Assembly (NCBI RefSeq): GCF_001562425.1
Contig: NZ_LOED01000012.1
Span: 1 to 64,000, forward strand
DNA: 64,000 nt
Direction of reading: 5' to 3'
Source of the DNA: Fervidicola ferrireducens
GTDB taxonomy: Bacteria > Bacillota > Thermosediminibacteria > Thermosediminibacterales > Thermosediminibacteraceae
Under the pieces are notes generated by a model, which saw only the letters and a program-made list of their open reading frames with translations, had not been told where the DNA came from and searched no databases. Positions within the stretch are counted from its first letter, which is position 1. Each line of letters starts with the position of its first letter. This document shows, piece by piece, positions 1-9,259 of the stretch. Made by a program: the position numbers and the translations under genes.

Positions 1-1
1 T

Positions 2-244
2 GGCTCTCCCATCAGGCGTTTGGTCCGGCACAAGGCGGTGTGCGAAAGATGCGGCTGCGTCTGGCACGCCGACGCCAACGCGGCCTTAAACATACTGTTT
101 TTGGGCTCCTCGAAGGGGCACGGGGCGGAGGCCACGCCCCTGAAGCCGCTTGCCCTCCGGTGGAACTACCACCGGTGGGTAAGCCGCTTCGAATCTACCG
201 CCGGTACGCTGCATGCGGCGAGCGGTAGTCGGATGGCGACTTAA
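2..244 (+). CDS. tnpB: TnpB-type endonuclease, C-terminal end only (cut by window edge)
   Basis: The reading frame is open from the first bases of the window to a TAA at 242-244. The visible residues include a CxxC pair (CERCG) followed by HADANAALNIL, the zinc-ribbon and last RuvC-Asp region of IS200/IS605 TnpB (the D of ADANAA corresponds to the final catalytic aspartate). Only about 80 residues are present, and the final ~45 are low-complexity tail that overlaps the element's structured right end, as is usual for tnpB genes whose 3' end encodes the guide RNA scaffold. The rest of the gene and any tnpA lie left of the window, so integrity cannot be judged. Confidence 0.8.
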   Translation, partial: GSPIRRLVRHKAVCERCGCVWHADANAALNILFLGSSKGHGAEATPLKPLALRWNYHRWVSRFESTAGTLHAASGSRMAT

Positions 245-291
245 GTCGCCTGAAGGAATCCCGCCTCCTTTAGGGGGCGGGAGGAAGTCAA
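235..291 (+). repeat. Right end of the IS200/IS605-type element (hairpins)
   Basis: A perfect 16-bp palindrome lies at 235-250 and overlaps the tnpB stop. It is followed by a stem of 10 bp (259-268 with 273-282, one G.T pair, TTTA loop). After the hairpin the sequence GGAGGAAGTCA ends near 290-291. The second element in this window ends in GGAGGACGTCA on its own top strand (59382-59392), so the two right ends are related. Such subterminal hairpins are what TnpA recognises, and the same region would form the 3' part of the TnpB guide RNA. The exact last base is inferred. Confidence 0.65.
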
Positions 292-321
292 AGCCCAACT
301 TCACTAGGAGGGCGGTGAAAG

Positions 322-1347
322 ATGTATAAGCACCTCGTGAGGATGACCGACTCCACGGGAATAATCCAGTTTGCCGAAAAATCTACACCGCAGAAATCCA
401 GCGGTTATACGGTGGACGACAACGCCAGAGCTTTACTTGTGACTTTGGATATGAAAGATGATGATCGAGATAAACTCGCCCAGATATATATAAGCTTTCT
501 GGAACAAGCACAGGAAGAAAACGGCTTGTGGAACAACCTGAAATTGGAAGATCGGTTTGTGCCTGTGCTTAATTCGGAAGACTGCATCGGCCGTGCATTT
601 ATGGCCGTAAGCTTTTCTGCATCGAGCGATATGAGCCACGTAAAACAGGCAAGCTTGAAAATGGTGAAAAAAAGTTTGGAAAAAGCTTTGAGTCTTGAGG
701 CTCCCAGGGCCGTAGCATACGTGCTCCTGGGCATAGTCAACCTCATAGACAATTTTGATGCATATAAAGATCTATATCCTGCTGCAAAAAAGATGGCCTA
801 CAAGCTTGTAAAATTATATGAAGAAAATGCGGCTGGAAAATGGTGCTGGTTCGAAGATAAACTGACGTATTGTAACGCCCTGCTGCCGCATTCATTATTT
901 TCTTACTATACCATGAGTGGCGATAGGAAGGTATTGGAAGTGGCCAAGAATACCCTTGGATTTTTAACTGATGCCCTTTTTAAAAAAGGCTATCTGAATA
1001 TAGTGGGCAATAGAGGATGGTGGGAAAAGGAAAACACAATGCCGCTTTATGACCAGCAGCCGGTAGATGCTGCTTCCGTAATATTGGCGTGCCTCCAGGC
1101 ATTCATTGCAACGGGAGAAAGGGAATATTTTTTGAAGGCCAAGACGGCTTATAACTGGTACTGGGGGAAAAATATTAATGAAATTCCCCTCATAAACAAA
1201 GAGACCGAGGGCTGCCATGATGGTCTGACGCCCGATGGAGTCAATCAAAATCAGGGAGCAGAAGCGATAGTTACCTTCCTCTTGGCTCATCAAATCCTTG
1301 AACAAATTGAGATGAACAGGAAAAGGTCCCTTGTGCCGGCGGCATAG
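322..1347 (+). CDS. Glycosidase-like (alpha/alpha-toroid) protein of unknown activity
   Basis: The protein has 341 residues. It starts at an ATG 9 bases after AGGAGG (307-312), with an in-frame TGA at 316-318 that excludes an upstream extension. Near the N-terminus it carries TDSTGIIQFA and GYTVDDNARALL. These motifs are typical of a six-hairpin glycosidase-like family that is often the C-terminal domain of larger sugar-metabolising proteins or stands next to glycosyltransferases. There is no signal peptide or membrane segment, so it should be cytosolic. It ends 11 bases before the GT/GH130 fusion gene and shares its strand, which suggests a two-gene operon acting on one oligosaccharide. The substrate cannot be read from sequence. 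An insertion-element end lies only about 30 bases upstream, so the original promoter may have been displaced. Confidence 0.65.
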   Translation: MYKHLVRMTDSTGIIQFAEKSTPQKSSGYTVDDNARALLVTLDMKDDDRDKLAQIYISFLEQAQEENGLWNNLKLEDRFVPVLNSEDCIGRAFMAVSFSASSDMSHVKQASLKMVKKSLEKALSLEAPRAVAYVLLGIVNLIDNFDAYKDLYPAAKKMAYKLVKLYEENAAGKWCWFEDKLTYCNALLPHSLFSYYTMSGDRKVLEVAKNTLGFLTDALFKKGYLNIVGNRGWWEKENTMPLYDQQPVDAASVILACLQAFIATGEREYFLKAKTAYNWYWGKNINEIPLINKETEGCHDGLTPDGVNQNQGAEAIVTFLLAHQILEQIEMNRKRSLVPAA

Positions 1348-1358
1348 GAGGTAAAGAT

Positions 1359-4300
1359 GTGGAATTAAAAATTCTGAACGATACTGTAAAAAGCGTAAAA
1401 CAATTGGTCGAAAACATTAAAAATGAAGGAATTGATGTGGTAATTGGTATACCCTTTATCAACGAGAAAGAAACATTGGAGAAGCTGTTAGAAACGGCAA
1501 AAAATAGCCTGGTTTCCGAAGGATATAAAAAGCTTATCGTTTGTGCGGGAGACCCTGCTGGAAGGGAAATCGCCGAAAATCTTAAAGCGTGTGAAAAAGA
1601 AGGAATTCTTTGTTTTTCGATGTATGGTGGAGCAAAAGGCAAGGGTTTTAGTACCAGGGCCATATTTGAGGTGGCCCGCTTGCTGGAAGCGGACGCCGTG
1701 CTCCTTGAAGCCGATTTGGAAAGCGGCCAGGACAAGGGGATTACCCCCCGGTGTATTGAGAGATTGTATAAACCAATAGCGATGGGGTATGACATGTCCA
1801 TTGCAAGCTTTCGGAGAAGCCCTTTTGAAGAAACCACCGGCAAACTTTTGGTTTCTCCCTTTCTCACAGCCTTTTACGGGGTGAGCATTTCGGACCCTTT
1901 GAGCGGAGTGTACGCCTTGTCCCATGACTTGGTAGAGGACCTTTGCAAAGAATTCGACCAGTGTTCGGAGCACGTAGGAGGCTACGGAATAACTCCATGG
2001 CTTATTATGACAGCCATCAGGTGGAGAAAAAAGATATGCGAAGTAAAATTAGGCCCCAAGATATCTTCGCCGTCGCTTTACCAAAAGCGAAATATAGTTT
2101 TTAAAGCGGTATCCAGGACCGTCTTTGAATGTATATTGCGCGACGAAGAACTCTGGCAGGATGAGTTTGTGGTAAAAAAGCCGGATGTCTTTGAGGCGGA
2201 TTATGGAGTAAAACAACAGGGACCTTATGAGGAATTAAACCCCGAAACTTACCTTGAATCTTTTAAGAAAAACTTTAAGCGCAACGAAAGCCTATTTGAA
2301 GTTCTGCTGGAGAAGGACACAAGTGAAGCGTTAAAGGAAATCTCATCTTCGAGAAAGAACGATTTTAGGTTTCCGGCTGAAATTTGGGCGAAAGTCGCCT
2401 TCGAACTGCTGATTGCTTTTTCAACGAAAGGGGAAGTGCTAAAAGAGGACATCATAGATGCACTTGCCGGCGTTTACGACGGCAGGGTCGCGGGGTATGC
2501 GAAAGAAATTCTCGAACTGGATTCGGTTTTGAAAAAAATAGGGGTTGATGAAAGGGAAATAATTAATTCAAAAGTAAATAGCCTTGTAGAAGCCCAGGAA
2601 AAAGCTTTTTTAAATGAAAAAAGGAACTTTAAGGTCCTCTTTGAAAAAAGACGCGTCGGGGCAAAGCCCCTGATTACACCTCTTGACTATCTGGAATTCG
2701 TGCCCGGAGTCCCCATTGTACTTCCCAAGAAATTGAAAGGTTATCAGGGCAGAGAAATTTATCCCAACGAGATATTCAAAAAGCTGCAGCGAAAATACGG
2801 CAGAGCTTTTGAAGACTACATAAGAAATACGCTTGAAATAAACGAGGAAAACTCTAAACTAATAGTCGAACGTGTTGAGAATTTCATAGGGGAACTGGAA
2901 AGGGTAGTTGACCGAATTTTTCCAGGGGACCTTTCTACTGAAGAAGGTATCTCTGAAGTATGTCAAAAAATTTTCGAGGTTTTCCCTCATGGGAAGGTAC
3001 TCGGCGTAAAGTGGGAAGTGCTACGAAAACTGCTTTATGAGTTTCCGCCGCGAAATTTGCTGGTTAGGCTTAATTTCCGCAACATGCGCGAGCTGATGGA
3101 CAACTTGGACGTGAGGGATATCTTGACTTTAGCTCAGTTTACCGAGAGCCCCGAATATTTTACGCACATTTATGAATGGCTGCAGGATAATCTAAGACCC
3201 GACAGCTTCGAAGAAGTAGAATTACTCCCGCTGGTGCTCAGGAGGGAAAAGATTCCGGTTTTGAACGATTGGGCAGATATATCGCGCTACAGCAGGTTGA
3301 CGGCAAGGATAGCTGTCGTCGCTCTTGGCAAGGGGATGGGGGGCAAATACCCGAAACTCCGGTATTTTACGAGAATAGCCAAAAGCATAATCGAAGCCGA
3401 ACATTATTCCAAGATATGGGAAATTTACGCCAAAGAGCGTCGGGAAGTGGGGCAAAAATTCGTAAATTCTATAACAAAACATTATGGCAGGGAAATTTTT
3501 TCAGCCCACCGCGTCTTTGAAAACTGGCACCAACGGGAATTTGTGGCGAGGCTCAAGGAATTTGCAAGAAACCTTGAAGGAGAAGGAAGGAAAAGGGAAG
3601 CTGAGTACCTTTTTAAGATGGCCGAAGGTTATGGGTTGGGGCTCACCCTTGAAGACGGGACTTTCCTGCCGTGTTCGGCATGGACGTGGGCTAGCTTCAG
3701 CTTCAAAGGCGGAGAAGGGGTTCCGACGCCGCTTTCACTGCACGTCGAAAGAGATTGGTTCAACCATGACCTGTTGGAAGAAATATATAAAGAGTTAGGC
3801 TATGACCCCGAAGAGATAATGAATCAGGTTTTCCAGCTGATAAGTCTGGGAAGGGAATACCAGGATCTCTTAGATATACTTTTAGGGATTAAGCCACCTA
3901 AAGAAGAGGTGGTAGTGCAGGAACTGGAAGAGTGGCCGCCGGCTGGGAAGCTTGAGCGGTATGAAAAAAATCCGATTTTAAGTCCTATAAAAGAGCACTG
4001 GTGGGAAAGCAAGTACGTGCTAAATGCCGCAGCCCTCAGAATAAAGGATAAAGTTTATCTTCTTTACAGAGCTTTTGGTCAGGACGAAGTGTCGAGGATA
4101 GGCCTCGCTATAACCGACGGGTATAACGTCCTGGAAAGGTTAAAGCACCCGATTTTCGTTCCGGAAACTAAAGAGGAAGTAAAAGGTTGCGAAGACCCTC
4201 GGGTGGTTGTGATAGACGACGAGATAATAATGCTTTACACGGCTTACGACGGGGTTGTAGCGCAAATAGCCGCCGCGTCGATTTCGGTGGAGGATTTCCT

Positions 4301-4910
4301 GAACCGCAATTTCGACCGGTGGAAGCGAAAAGGATTGGCATTCCCGGGTGTGTGGGATAAAGATGCCATACTGTTCCCCGAAAAGATAAAAGGAAATTAC
4401 GTTATATACCACAGAATAGAACCTAGCATCTGGGTCGCCTATTCCGAAAAATTGACGTTTCCCTGGCCCCACGAAGGCCATAAGATAATAATGGGGCCGC
4501 GCTCCGGTATGATGTGGGATTCCCTAAAAATAGGAGCGGGGGCGCAGCCTTTGAAAACGGAGTTCGGATGGCTTTTAATATACCACGGCGTCGACCAAGA
4601 AATGGTCTACAGGCTCGGGGTAATGCTGACGGACCTGGATGATCCGGGACGGGTGCTGTATCGTTCGCCCAACCCGATTCTGTCGCCGGAAAGCGAATAC
4701 GAAGTCGGGAAAAAAGGCGAATCCTGGGTGCCCAATGTGGTGTTCACGTGCGGGGCGGTGCCTGCCGAAGATAAGGAAGTCTTAAGCGAAGACGACGAAA
4801 TCCTCGTATACTACGGGGCTGCTGATACCAGCATTTGCTTGGCAAAGGGTAAAGTAGGCGACCTCATACCGGAAAAAGTAAGACAGCGCCTGAAAAGGAA
4901 AGCCGTATGA
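1359..4910 (+). CDS. Glycosyltransferase (GT2-like) / GH130 phosphorylase-like fusion protein
   Basis: The protein has 1183 residues and starts at a GTG behind AGGAGG (1346-1351). Residues about 20-300 look like a nucleotide-sugar glycosyltransferase: an N-terminal VVIGIPFINE strand, LLEADLES in the DxD position, and DPLSGVYAL. Residues about 860-1165 are a GH130 module (beta-mannoside phosphorylase/hydrolase type), with KNPILSP, the GCEDPRVV motif and ILFPEKI. The roughly 500 residues between them are mostly helical and I cannot assign them. Making and phosphorolysing a glycoside on one chain would fit a storage or compatible-solute sugar that is both built and recovered; that is inference. 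No signal peptide is visible. The fused length and the unassigned middle are the unusual features. Confidence 0.75.
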   Translation: MELKILNDTVKSVKQLVENIKNEGIDVVIGIPFINEKETLEKLLETAKNSLVSEGYKKLIVCAGDPAGREIAENLKACEKEGILCFSMYGGAKGKGFSTRAIFEVARLLEADAVLLEADLESGQDKGITPRCIERLYKPIAMGYDMSIASFRRSPFEETTGKLLVSPFLTAFYGVSISDPLSGVYALSHDLVEDLCKEFDQCSEHVGGYGITPWLIMTAIRWRKKICEVKLGPKISSPSLYQKRNIVFKAVSRTVFECILRDEELWQDEFVVKKPDVFEADYGVKQQGPYEELNPETYLESFKKNFKRNESLFEVLLEKDTSEALKEISSSRKNDFRFPAEIWAKVAFELLIAFSTKGEVLKEDIIDALAGVYDGRVAGYAKEILELDSVLKKIGVDEREIINSKVNSLVEAQEKAFLNEKRNFKVLFEKRRVGAKPLITPLDYLEFVPGVPIVLPKKLKGYQGREIYPNEIFKKLQRKYGRAFEDYIRNTLEINEENSKLIVERVENFIGELERVVDRIFPGDLSTEEGISEVCQKIFEVFPHGKVLGVKWEVLRKLLYEFPPRNLLVRLNFRNMRELMDNLDVRDILTLAQFTESPEYFTHIYEWLQDNLRPDSFEEVELLPLVLRREKIPVLNDWADISRYSRLTARIAVVALGKGMGGKYPKLRYFTRIAKSIIEAEHYSKIWEIYAKERREVGQKFVNSITKHYGREIFSAHRVFENWHQREFVARLKEFARNLEGEGRKREAEYLFKMAEGYGLGLTLEDGTFLPCSAWTWASFSFKGGEGVPTPLSLHVERDWFNHDLLEEIYKELGYDPEEIMNQVFQLISLGREYQDLLDILLGIKPPKEEVVVQELEEWPPAGKLERYEKNPILSPIKEHWWESKYVLNAAALRIKDKVYLLYRAFGQDEVSRIGLAITDGYNVLERLKHPIFVPETKEEVKGCEDPRVVVIDDEIIMLYTAYDGVVAQIAAASISVEDFLNRNFDRWKRKGLAFPGVWDKDAILFPEKIKGNYVIYHRIEPSIWVAYSEKLTFPWPHEGHKIIMGPRSGMMWDSLKIGAGAQPLKTEFGWLLIYHGVDQEMVYRLGVMLTDLDDPGRVLYRSPNPILSPESEYEVGKKGESWVPNVVFTCGAVPAEDKEVLSEDDEILVYYGAADTSICLAKGKVGDLIPEKVRQRLKRKAV

Positions 4911-4920
4911 GAACAAAAGC

Positions 4921-4976
4921 AAAAAAGCCGCGAGTACCGCCTGAAAATATTCTCGGCGATACTCGCGGCTTTTTTA
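4921..4976. terminator. Bidirectional rho-independent terminator
   Basis: A 12-bp inverted repeat (4925-4936 with 4960-4971) has an A-run on the left and a T-run on the right. It can end the plus-strand carbohydrate operon and the convergent minus-strand radical SAM gene, whose stop codon lies in the T-run. Confidence 0.85.
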
Positions 4977-5864
4977 GTATATGCGCTTTAATCCTGCGGC
5001 CCTGGCGATTTTCAACGCCTGACTGTACTCTCGAGAAGTTATGCGTCTTGAAAGAACGGGGTCATTATGAGCCTTATGGGCGGGGCAATACTGGTCCATG
5101 ATATTGACAAAAGTATTGGGAGAAATTTCTTCAGCGAGAAATTTCATAACTTCTTCTGTCCGGGCAAGGTCTTCGGGTAGCACGAGGTGCCTTACTATCA
5201 AACCTCTAACGGCCAGCCCACTTTCATCGACTACGAGGTCCCCTACCTGCCTGTGCATTTCCTTTACCGCCAGCTTTGCTACGGTAAAATAACCCGGAGC
5301 GGAAGCATAAATCCTTCCCGTTTCGTCGTCACCGAATTTTATGTCAGGCATGTATATGTCTATGATGCCGTCAAGGAGCCTTAATGTTTGAACAGAATCA
5401 TACCCTCCTGTGTTGTAGACGAGGGGAATTTTAAGGCCTTTTTGCACCGCAATTTCTAAAGCCTCTAGAATCTGCGGCACTAAGTGGCTCGGGGATACCA
5501 AATTTATATTATGACATCCAATCTGTTGTAGCTCCATCATTATATCAGCAAGCTCATGGGGTGTGTATTCTTTCCCTTCTCCGTAATAACTGATTTCGCA
5601 GTTTTGGCAGAAACGGCAGGCCATGTTGCAGTAGGCGAAAAAAATGGTGCCGGAGCCGTTGGTGCCGACTAGCACTTCCTCTTCGCCAAAATGAGGTCCC
5701 CAGCTGCTCACTACCGCATAGCGGCCGGTGCGGCAAAATCCCCTCTCGCCTTTCAGGCGGTTCACGTGGCATTCTTGGGCGCAGACCGCGCAATCGGATA
5801 AAAGTTCAACGGCTTTTTTAACCCGGCGGGATAATTCTTCAAAAGAAAGGTCGCGATAGCCCAT
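4974..5864 (-). CDS. Radical SAM protein of the PflX / pyruvate-formate-lyase-activase-like family
   Basis: The protein has 296 residues. The radical SAM cluster motif CNMACRFC (CxxxCxxC) is at about residue 80, inside FFAYCNMACRFCQN. An N-terminal cysteine cluster (CAVCAQECHVNRL, then GFC) resembles the extra iron-sulfur region of this subfamily. NLVSPSHLVPQI and YNTGGYDS are typical of PflX-like proteins. The family is named for similarity to glycyl-radical activases, but its true substrate is not established and no glycyl-radical enzyme is nearby. It stands alone, divergent from the riboflavin operon and convergent with the GT/GH130 gene. A RBS-like AGGCAGGTG precedes the ATG. Confidence 0.8.
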   Translation of the reverse strand: MGYRDLSFEELSRRVKKAVELLSDCAVCAQECHVNRLKGERGFCRTGRYAVVSSWGPHFGEEEVLVGTNGSGTIFFAYCNMACRFCQNCEISYYGEGKEYTPHELADIMMELQQIGCHNINLVSPSHLVPQILEALEIAVQKGLKIPLVYNTGGYDSVQTLRLLDGIIDIYMPDIKFGDDETGRIYASAPGYFTVAKLAVKEMHRQVGDLVVDESGLAVRGLIVRHLVLPEDLARTEEVMKFLAEEISPNTFVNIMDQYCPAHKAHNDPVLSRRITSREYSQALKIARAAGLKRIY

Positions 5865-5964
5865 GCCAAAACACCTGCCTGCTTTGAAAACCTTCTTTAA
5901 ATAATATTCTACCTTATCCGCCTATGGAATATTAAGTCCTCTCAAAGCAATGTGAAAGGCAGTA

Positions 5965-5993
5965 TTGTAATCCCGTGCTTTGTATGGTATTAT
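5965..5993 (+). promoter_or_regulatory. Sigma-A promoter of the riboflavin operon
   Basis: TTGTAA (5965-5970) and TATTAT (5988-5993) are separated by exactly 17 bases. They lie 27 bases upstream of the FMN riboswitch aptamer, the expected place for the promoter of its leader. Confidence 0.7.
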
Positions 5994-6020
5994 TAAATAA
6001 ACTGAATCAAATTTTAAGAA

Positions 6021-6161
6021 AGTCTTCGGGGCAAGGTGAGAAGGCATTTTGCCTTCAATTCCTGACCGGCGGTGATAGGCGAAAAGCCTTAAGCCCGCGA
6101 GCCGAAAGGCTGATCCGGTGAGATTCCGGAGCCGACAGTAAAGTCTGGATGGGAGAAGACT
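6021..6161 (+). ncRNA. FMN riboswitch (RFN element)
   Basis: The conserved RFN core is readable: TTCGGGGCAAGGTGA at the 5' side, CCTGACCGGCGGTGAT, then AGCCCGCGAGCC, GATCCGGTG, CCGGAGCCGACAGT and GATGGGAGAAGA. The closing P1 helix is a perfect 7-bp pairing of 6021-6027 with 6155-6161. It lies directly in front of ribD and senses flavin mononucleotide, turning the biosynthetic operon down when FMN is plentiful. The terminator hairpin that starts 22 bases later is the expression platform. Confidence 0.96.
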
Positions 6162-6182
6162 TGTTTAATTATTTTATCCGAG

Positions 6183-6212
6183 AATACCCTGAAGACAGCA
6201 GGGTATTTTTTT
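6183..6212 (+). terminator. Riboswitch-controlled transcription terminator
   Basis: The stem AATACCCTG (6183-6191) pairs with CAGGGTATT (6199-6207) and is followed by a T-run to 6212. Its place between aptamer and ribD indicates transcription attenuation rather than only translational control. Confidence 0.85.
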
Positions 6213-6227
6213 ATGCGGAGGTATTTT

Positions 6228-7349
6228 ATGGAAAGAGACATTTTCTTCATGAAACGAGCGCTGGACCTGGCAAAGAAGGGGAGAGGCACCACCAGTCCAA
6301 ATCCTATGGTGGGGGCGGTAATAGTAAAGGACGGCGAGATAGTTGGCGAAGGCTACCACAGGAAAGCTGGAGAGCCACATGCCGAGGTGATGGCCTTGGC
6401 CCAGGCGGGCGAAAGGGCCAGGGGGGCGGAGCTATTCGTAAACCTTGAACCCTGCTGCCACTTCGGTAGAACACCCCCTTGTGCCGATGCGATAATAAGG
6501 GCCGGGGTAAAAAGGGTTGTAGTGGCTATGACCGACCCGAATCCCCTGGTAGCCGGTAAGGGCATAAAGCGCTTGAGAGAAGCTGGTGTGGAGGTAGAAG
6601 TCGGACTACTGGAAGAAGAAGCGAGAAAATTGAACGAGGTGTTTATAAAGTATATCACCACTGGCAGGCCCTTCATAGTCGCAAAAATAGCCCAGTCCCT
6701 TGATGGCAAGATTGCTATGGCCTCGGGCGAATCTAGGTGGATTACCGGAGAACCTGCCAGGATAAAAGCCCACGAGTTTAGGAGCTGGTACGATGCGGTA
6801 ATGGTAGGTATAGGCACGGTACTGGCTGATGACCCGCTTCTCACCTGTCGGTTGCCGGGAGAAAGAAAAAGCCCACTCAGGATAGTGGTGGATTCGTGGG
6901 CCAGAATACCCCTTGACGCGCGGATGCTGGAATGCAAAGACGGGCGGGTGATACTTGCCACCACGGAAAGGGCCGATGGCGAAAAGGTCAATGCTCTGAA
7001 GGGAAAGGGCGTTGAAGTGATAAAAGTTCCCGCTGTCGATGGCAGGGTAGACCTTAAGCGGCTGATGGAAATCCTGGGCAGTATGGAGATAACTAGCGTG
7101 TTGGTCGAAGGAGGGGCCACCCTTATAGCTTCTTTCATAAAAGAGAATCTGGTGGATAAACTGCTGGTGTTCCAGGCTCCTTTGATAATAGGCGGCGATG
7201 GAATTGATTCTATTGGAATTCTTCCCATCGACCAGCTGAAGCAAGCTCCACGGTTCAAATTTCATTCAGCCGAGGCGATAGGCGGGGATCTACTCCTGGA
7301 AGTCTATCCTGACCCTGGAAAAGGAGGATCCTCATGTTTACCGGGATAA
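6228..7349 (+). CDS. ribD: Bifunctional diaminohydroxyphosphoribosylaminopyrimidine deaminase / 5-amino-6-(5-phosphoribosylamino)uracil reductase
   Basis: The protein has 373 residues from the ATG at 6228, which follows GCGGAGG; an ATG 15 bases upstream lacks spacing for that site. The N-terminal deaminase domain has the zinc ligands HAEVMAL and PCCHFGRTPPCADAI. The C-terminal reductase domain (from about residue 145) has KIAQSLDGKIA, ESRWITG and VEGGATL. It performs the second and third steps of riboflavin synthesis from GTP in the cytosol. It is the first gene of the FMN-riboswitch operon and overlaps ribE by 16 bases, which suggests coupled translation. Confidence 0.95.
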   Translation: MERDIFFMKRALDLAKKGRGTTSPNPMVGAVIVKDGEIVGEGYHRKAGEPHAEVMALAQAGERARGAELFVNLEPCCHFGRTPPCADAIIRAGVKRVVVAMTDPNPLVAGKGIKRLREAGVEVEVGLLEEEARKLNEVFIKYITTGRPFIVAKIAQSLDGKIAMASGESRWITGEPARIKAHEFRSWYDAVMVGIGTVLADDPLLTCRLPGERKSPLRIVVDSWARIPLDARMLECKDGRVILATTERADGEKVNALKGKGVEVIKVPAVDGRVDLKRLMEILGSMEITSVLVEGGATLIASFIKENLVDKLLVFQAPLIIGGDGIDSIGILPIDQLKQAPRFKFHSAEAIGGDLLLEVYPDPGKGGSSCLPG

Positions 7350-7981
7350 TCGAAGAGGTAGGAATTGTTACTAAATTGGTCGGGTCTTCTTCGGGAGCCC
7401 TGATTACCATTTCATGTAAAAAAATACTGGAAGACCTTGAGATAGGAGATAGTGTTGCGGTCAATGGAGTATGCCTGACAGCAAGAGAGGTCAAAAGCGA
7501 TTCCTTCGTGGCCGACATTATGCCGGAAACTTTAAGGAGCACAACCTTGAGCGAGCTTTCGGCGGGAAAGCGAGTAAATCTTGAAAGAGCTCTAAAAGCG
7601 GAAGGTAGGTTTGGCGGGCACATGGTCTTGGGCCATGTGGACGGGGTTGGTAGAATACTTAGAACTTATCCCGAAGGAAACGCGGTGGTGTTTGAGATAG
7701 GCGTGCCGCCGGAGCTAATGAAATATATTGTACCCAAAGGTTCCATAGCCGTAGACGGCATCAGCCTGACCGTCCAGGCGGTGAATATCCATGGATTTTC
7801 AGTTTCTATAATACCCCACACCCTCAATACTACGGTCCTCCAGTACAAAAACCAGGGAGACACGGTAAACATCGAAACTGATATTATAGGAAAGTACGTG
7901 AGAGAGTATCTGTTAAACCTCCAGGAGAACACTTCAGGTAAAGGCCTGACTGCTGAAATGCTAAAGATTTACGGCTTTTAG
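7334..7981 (+). CDS. ribE: Riboflavin synthase alpha subunit
   Basis: The protein has 215 residues and begins with the family signature MFTGIIEEVG. It shows the two tandem lumazine-binding barrels of the family: SVAVNGVCLT and LGHVDG in the first half, and SIAVDGISLT and PHTLNTT in the second. It dismutates two 6,7-dimethyl-8-ribityllumazine molecules into riboflavin. It overlaps the 3' end of ribD, with AAGGAGGATCC as ribosome binding site inside ribD. Length and motifs are normal for a functional enzyme. Confidence 0.95.
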   Translation: MFTGIIEEVGIVTKLVGSSSGALITISCKKILEDLEIGDSVAVNGVCLTAREVKSDSFVADIMPETLRSTTLSELSAGKRVNLERALKAEGRFGGHMVLGHVDGVGRILRTYPEGNAVVFEIGVPPELMKYIVPKGSIAVDGISLTVQAVNIHGFSVSIIPHTLNTTVLQYKNQGDTVNIETDIIGKYVREYLLNLQENTSGKGLTAEMLKIYGF

Positions 7982-8035
7982 CCGGTTCAGGGCTGCTTTT
8001 TCAACCTTAGAGTCTAAAAAGGAAGGAGAAAGTCG

Positions 8036-9238
8036 ATGTCGGGGGAATTTAAATTCAATACCATTGAAGAAGCCATAGAGGACATTAAGCAGGGAAAAAT
8101 GATAATCGTTGTCGACGACGAGGACAGGGAAAACGAGGGAGACCTTGTCATGGCTGCGGAGAAGGTAACGCCGGAAGCCATAAGTTTTATGGCAATTCAC
8201 GGCCGCGGCCTAATATGCGTCCCCATTACGAAAAAAAGGGCTGAAGAGCTTGACCTGCCCTTGATGGTTGGCAATAACACTGACAATATGGGTACCGCAT
8301 TTACGGTATCGGTGGATTACGTCGGAAATTCCACTGGCATATCAGCTTATGACAGGGCCGATACAGTAAAGGCGTTGATCGATCCGGCCACAAAACCACA
8401 GGACCTGCGCCGCCCAGGCCACATCTTTCCCCTGATAGCCAGGGACGGTGGAGTGCTGCGGAGGGCCGGGCACACCGAAGCGGCCGTAGATCTTGCGCGA
8501 TTGGCCGGGCTTTATCCGGCCGGCGTTATCTGTGAAATAATGAAGGACGACGGCACCATGGCAAGGCTCCCAGACCTTATGAGTTTTGCCAAAGAATGGG
8601 GATTAAAAATAATTACAATAGAAGACCTCATAAGGTACCGCAAAGCCAGAGAAAAGCTGGTGAGGCGGGTGGCAGAAACGCTCTTGCCCACCGACTACGG
8701 CGAATTCAAACTGATATGCTATGAAGATGTCATTACTTCCGAGACCCATCTGGTGCTCATGAAGGGGGAAATAAAGAAGGGAGATGTACCTCTTGTGCGC
8801 GTGCACTCGGAATGCCTTACCGGAGATGTTTTCTCTTCACAGCGCTGCGACTGCGGTCCTCAATTGAGAGCGGCCATGAAGTTAATTCAGGAGGAAGGAA
8901 AAGGTCTGATTCTGTATATGCGCCAGGAGGGCAGAGGTATCGGGCTTGCTAACAAAATAAGGGCGTACGCTTTGCAAGATGCAGGATTCGATACTGTGGA
9001 AGCCAATCTGAAGTTAGGGTTTCCTCCCGACCTTCGGGATTACGGCATAGGTGCGCAGATACTCAAGGACCTGGGGGTTGAGAAGATGCGCCTTCTTACC
9101 AACAATCCTAGGAAAGTAGTGGGCCTTGCAGGTTACGGCCTTGAGATAGTGGAGCGTATACCGCTCAAAATCCCGCCTACTAAAAACAACGCAAGGTACC
9201 TGGAGACCAAAAAAGAAAAGCTGGGTCACTGGCTATAA
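8036..9238 (+). CDS. ribBA: Fused 3,4-dihydroxy-2-butanone-4-phosphate synthase / GTP cyclohydrolase II
   Basis: The protein has 400 residues. The N-terminal RibB domain (to about 200) has [21 protein letters not shown] and [14 protein letters not shown]. The C-terminal RibA domain has [20 protein letters not shown] (the zinc ligands) and [10 protein letters not shown]. It supplies both precursors of the pathway, the four-carbon unit from ribulose 5-phosphate and the pyrimidine from GTP. It is third in the operon and is preceded by AAGGAAGGAG. Confidence 0.96.
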   Translation: MSGEFKFNTIEEAIEDIKQGKMIIVVDDEDRENEGDLVMAAEKVTPEAISFMAIHGRGLICVPITKKRAEELDLPLMVGNNTDNMGTAFTVSVDYVGNSTGISAYDRADTVKALIDPATKPQDLRRPGHIFPLIARDGGVLRRAGHTEAAVDLARLAGLYPAGVICEIMKDDGTMARLPDLMSFAKEWGLKIITIEDLIRYRKAREKLVRRVAETLLPTDYGEFKLICYEDVITSETHLVLMKGEIKKGDVPLVRVHSECLTGDVFSSQRCDCGPQLRAAMKLIQEEGKGLILYMRQEGRGIGLANKIRAYALQDAGFDTVEANLKLGFPPDLRDYGIGAQILKDLGVEKMRLLTNNPRKVVGLAGYGLEIVERIPLKIPPTKNNARYLETKKEKLGHWL

Positions 9239-9259
9239 AAAAAGGAGGAGGATGGTAAA

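Noticed and set aside
1271-1867. Minus-strand open frame of 198 codons opposite the carbohydrate genes
   Set aside because: It spans the junction of two well-supported plus-strand genes and has no motif or start signal.
6353-7258. Long minus-strand open frame (301 codons) opposite ribD
   Set aside because: It has no ribosome site or recognisable motifs and lies wholly antisense to a conserved enzyme; it is a codon-usage shadow.
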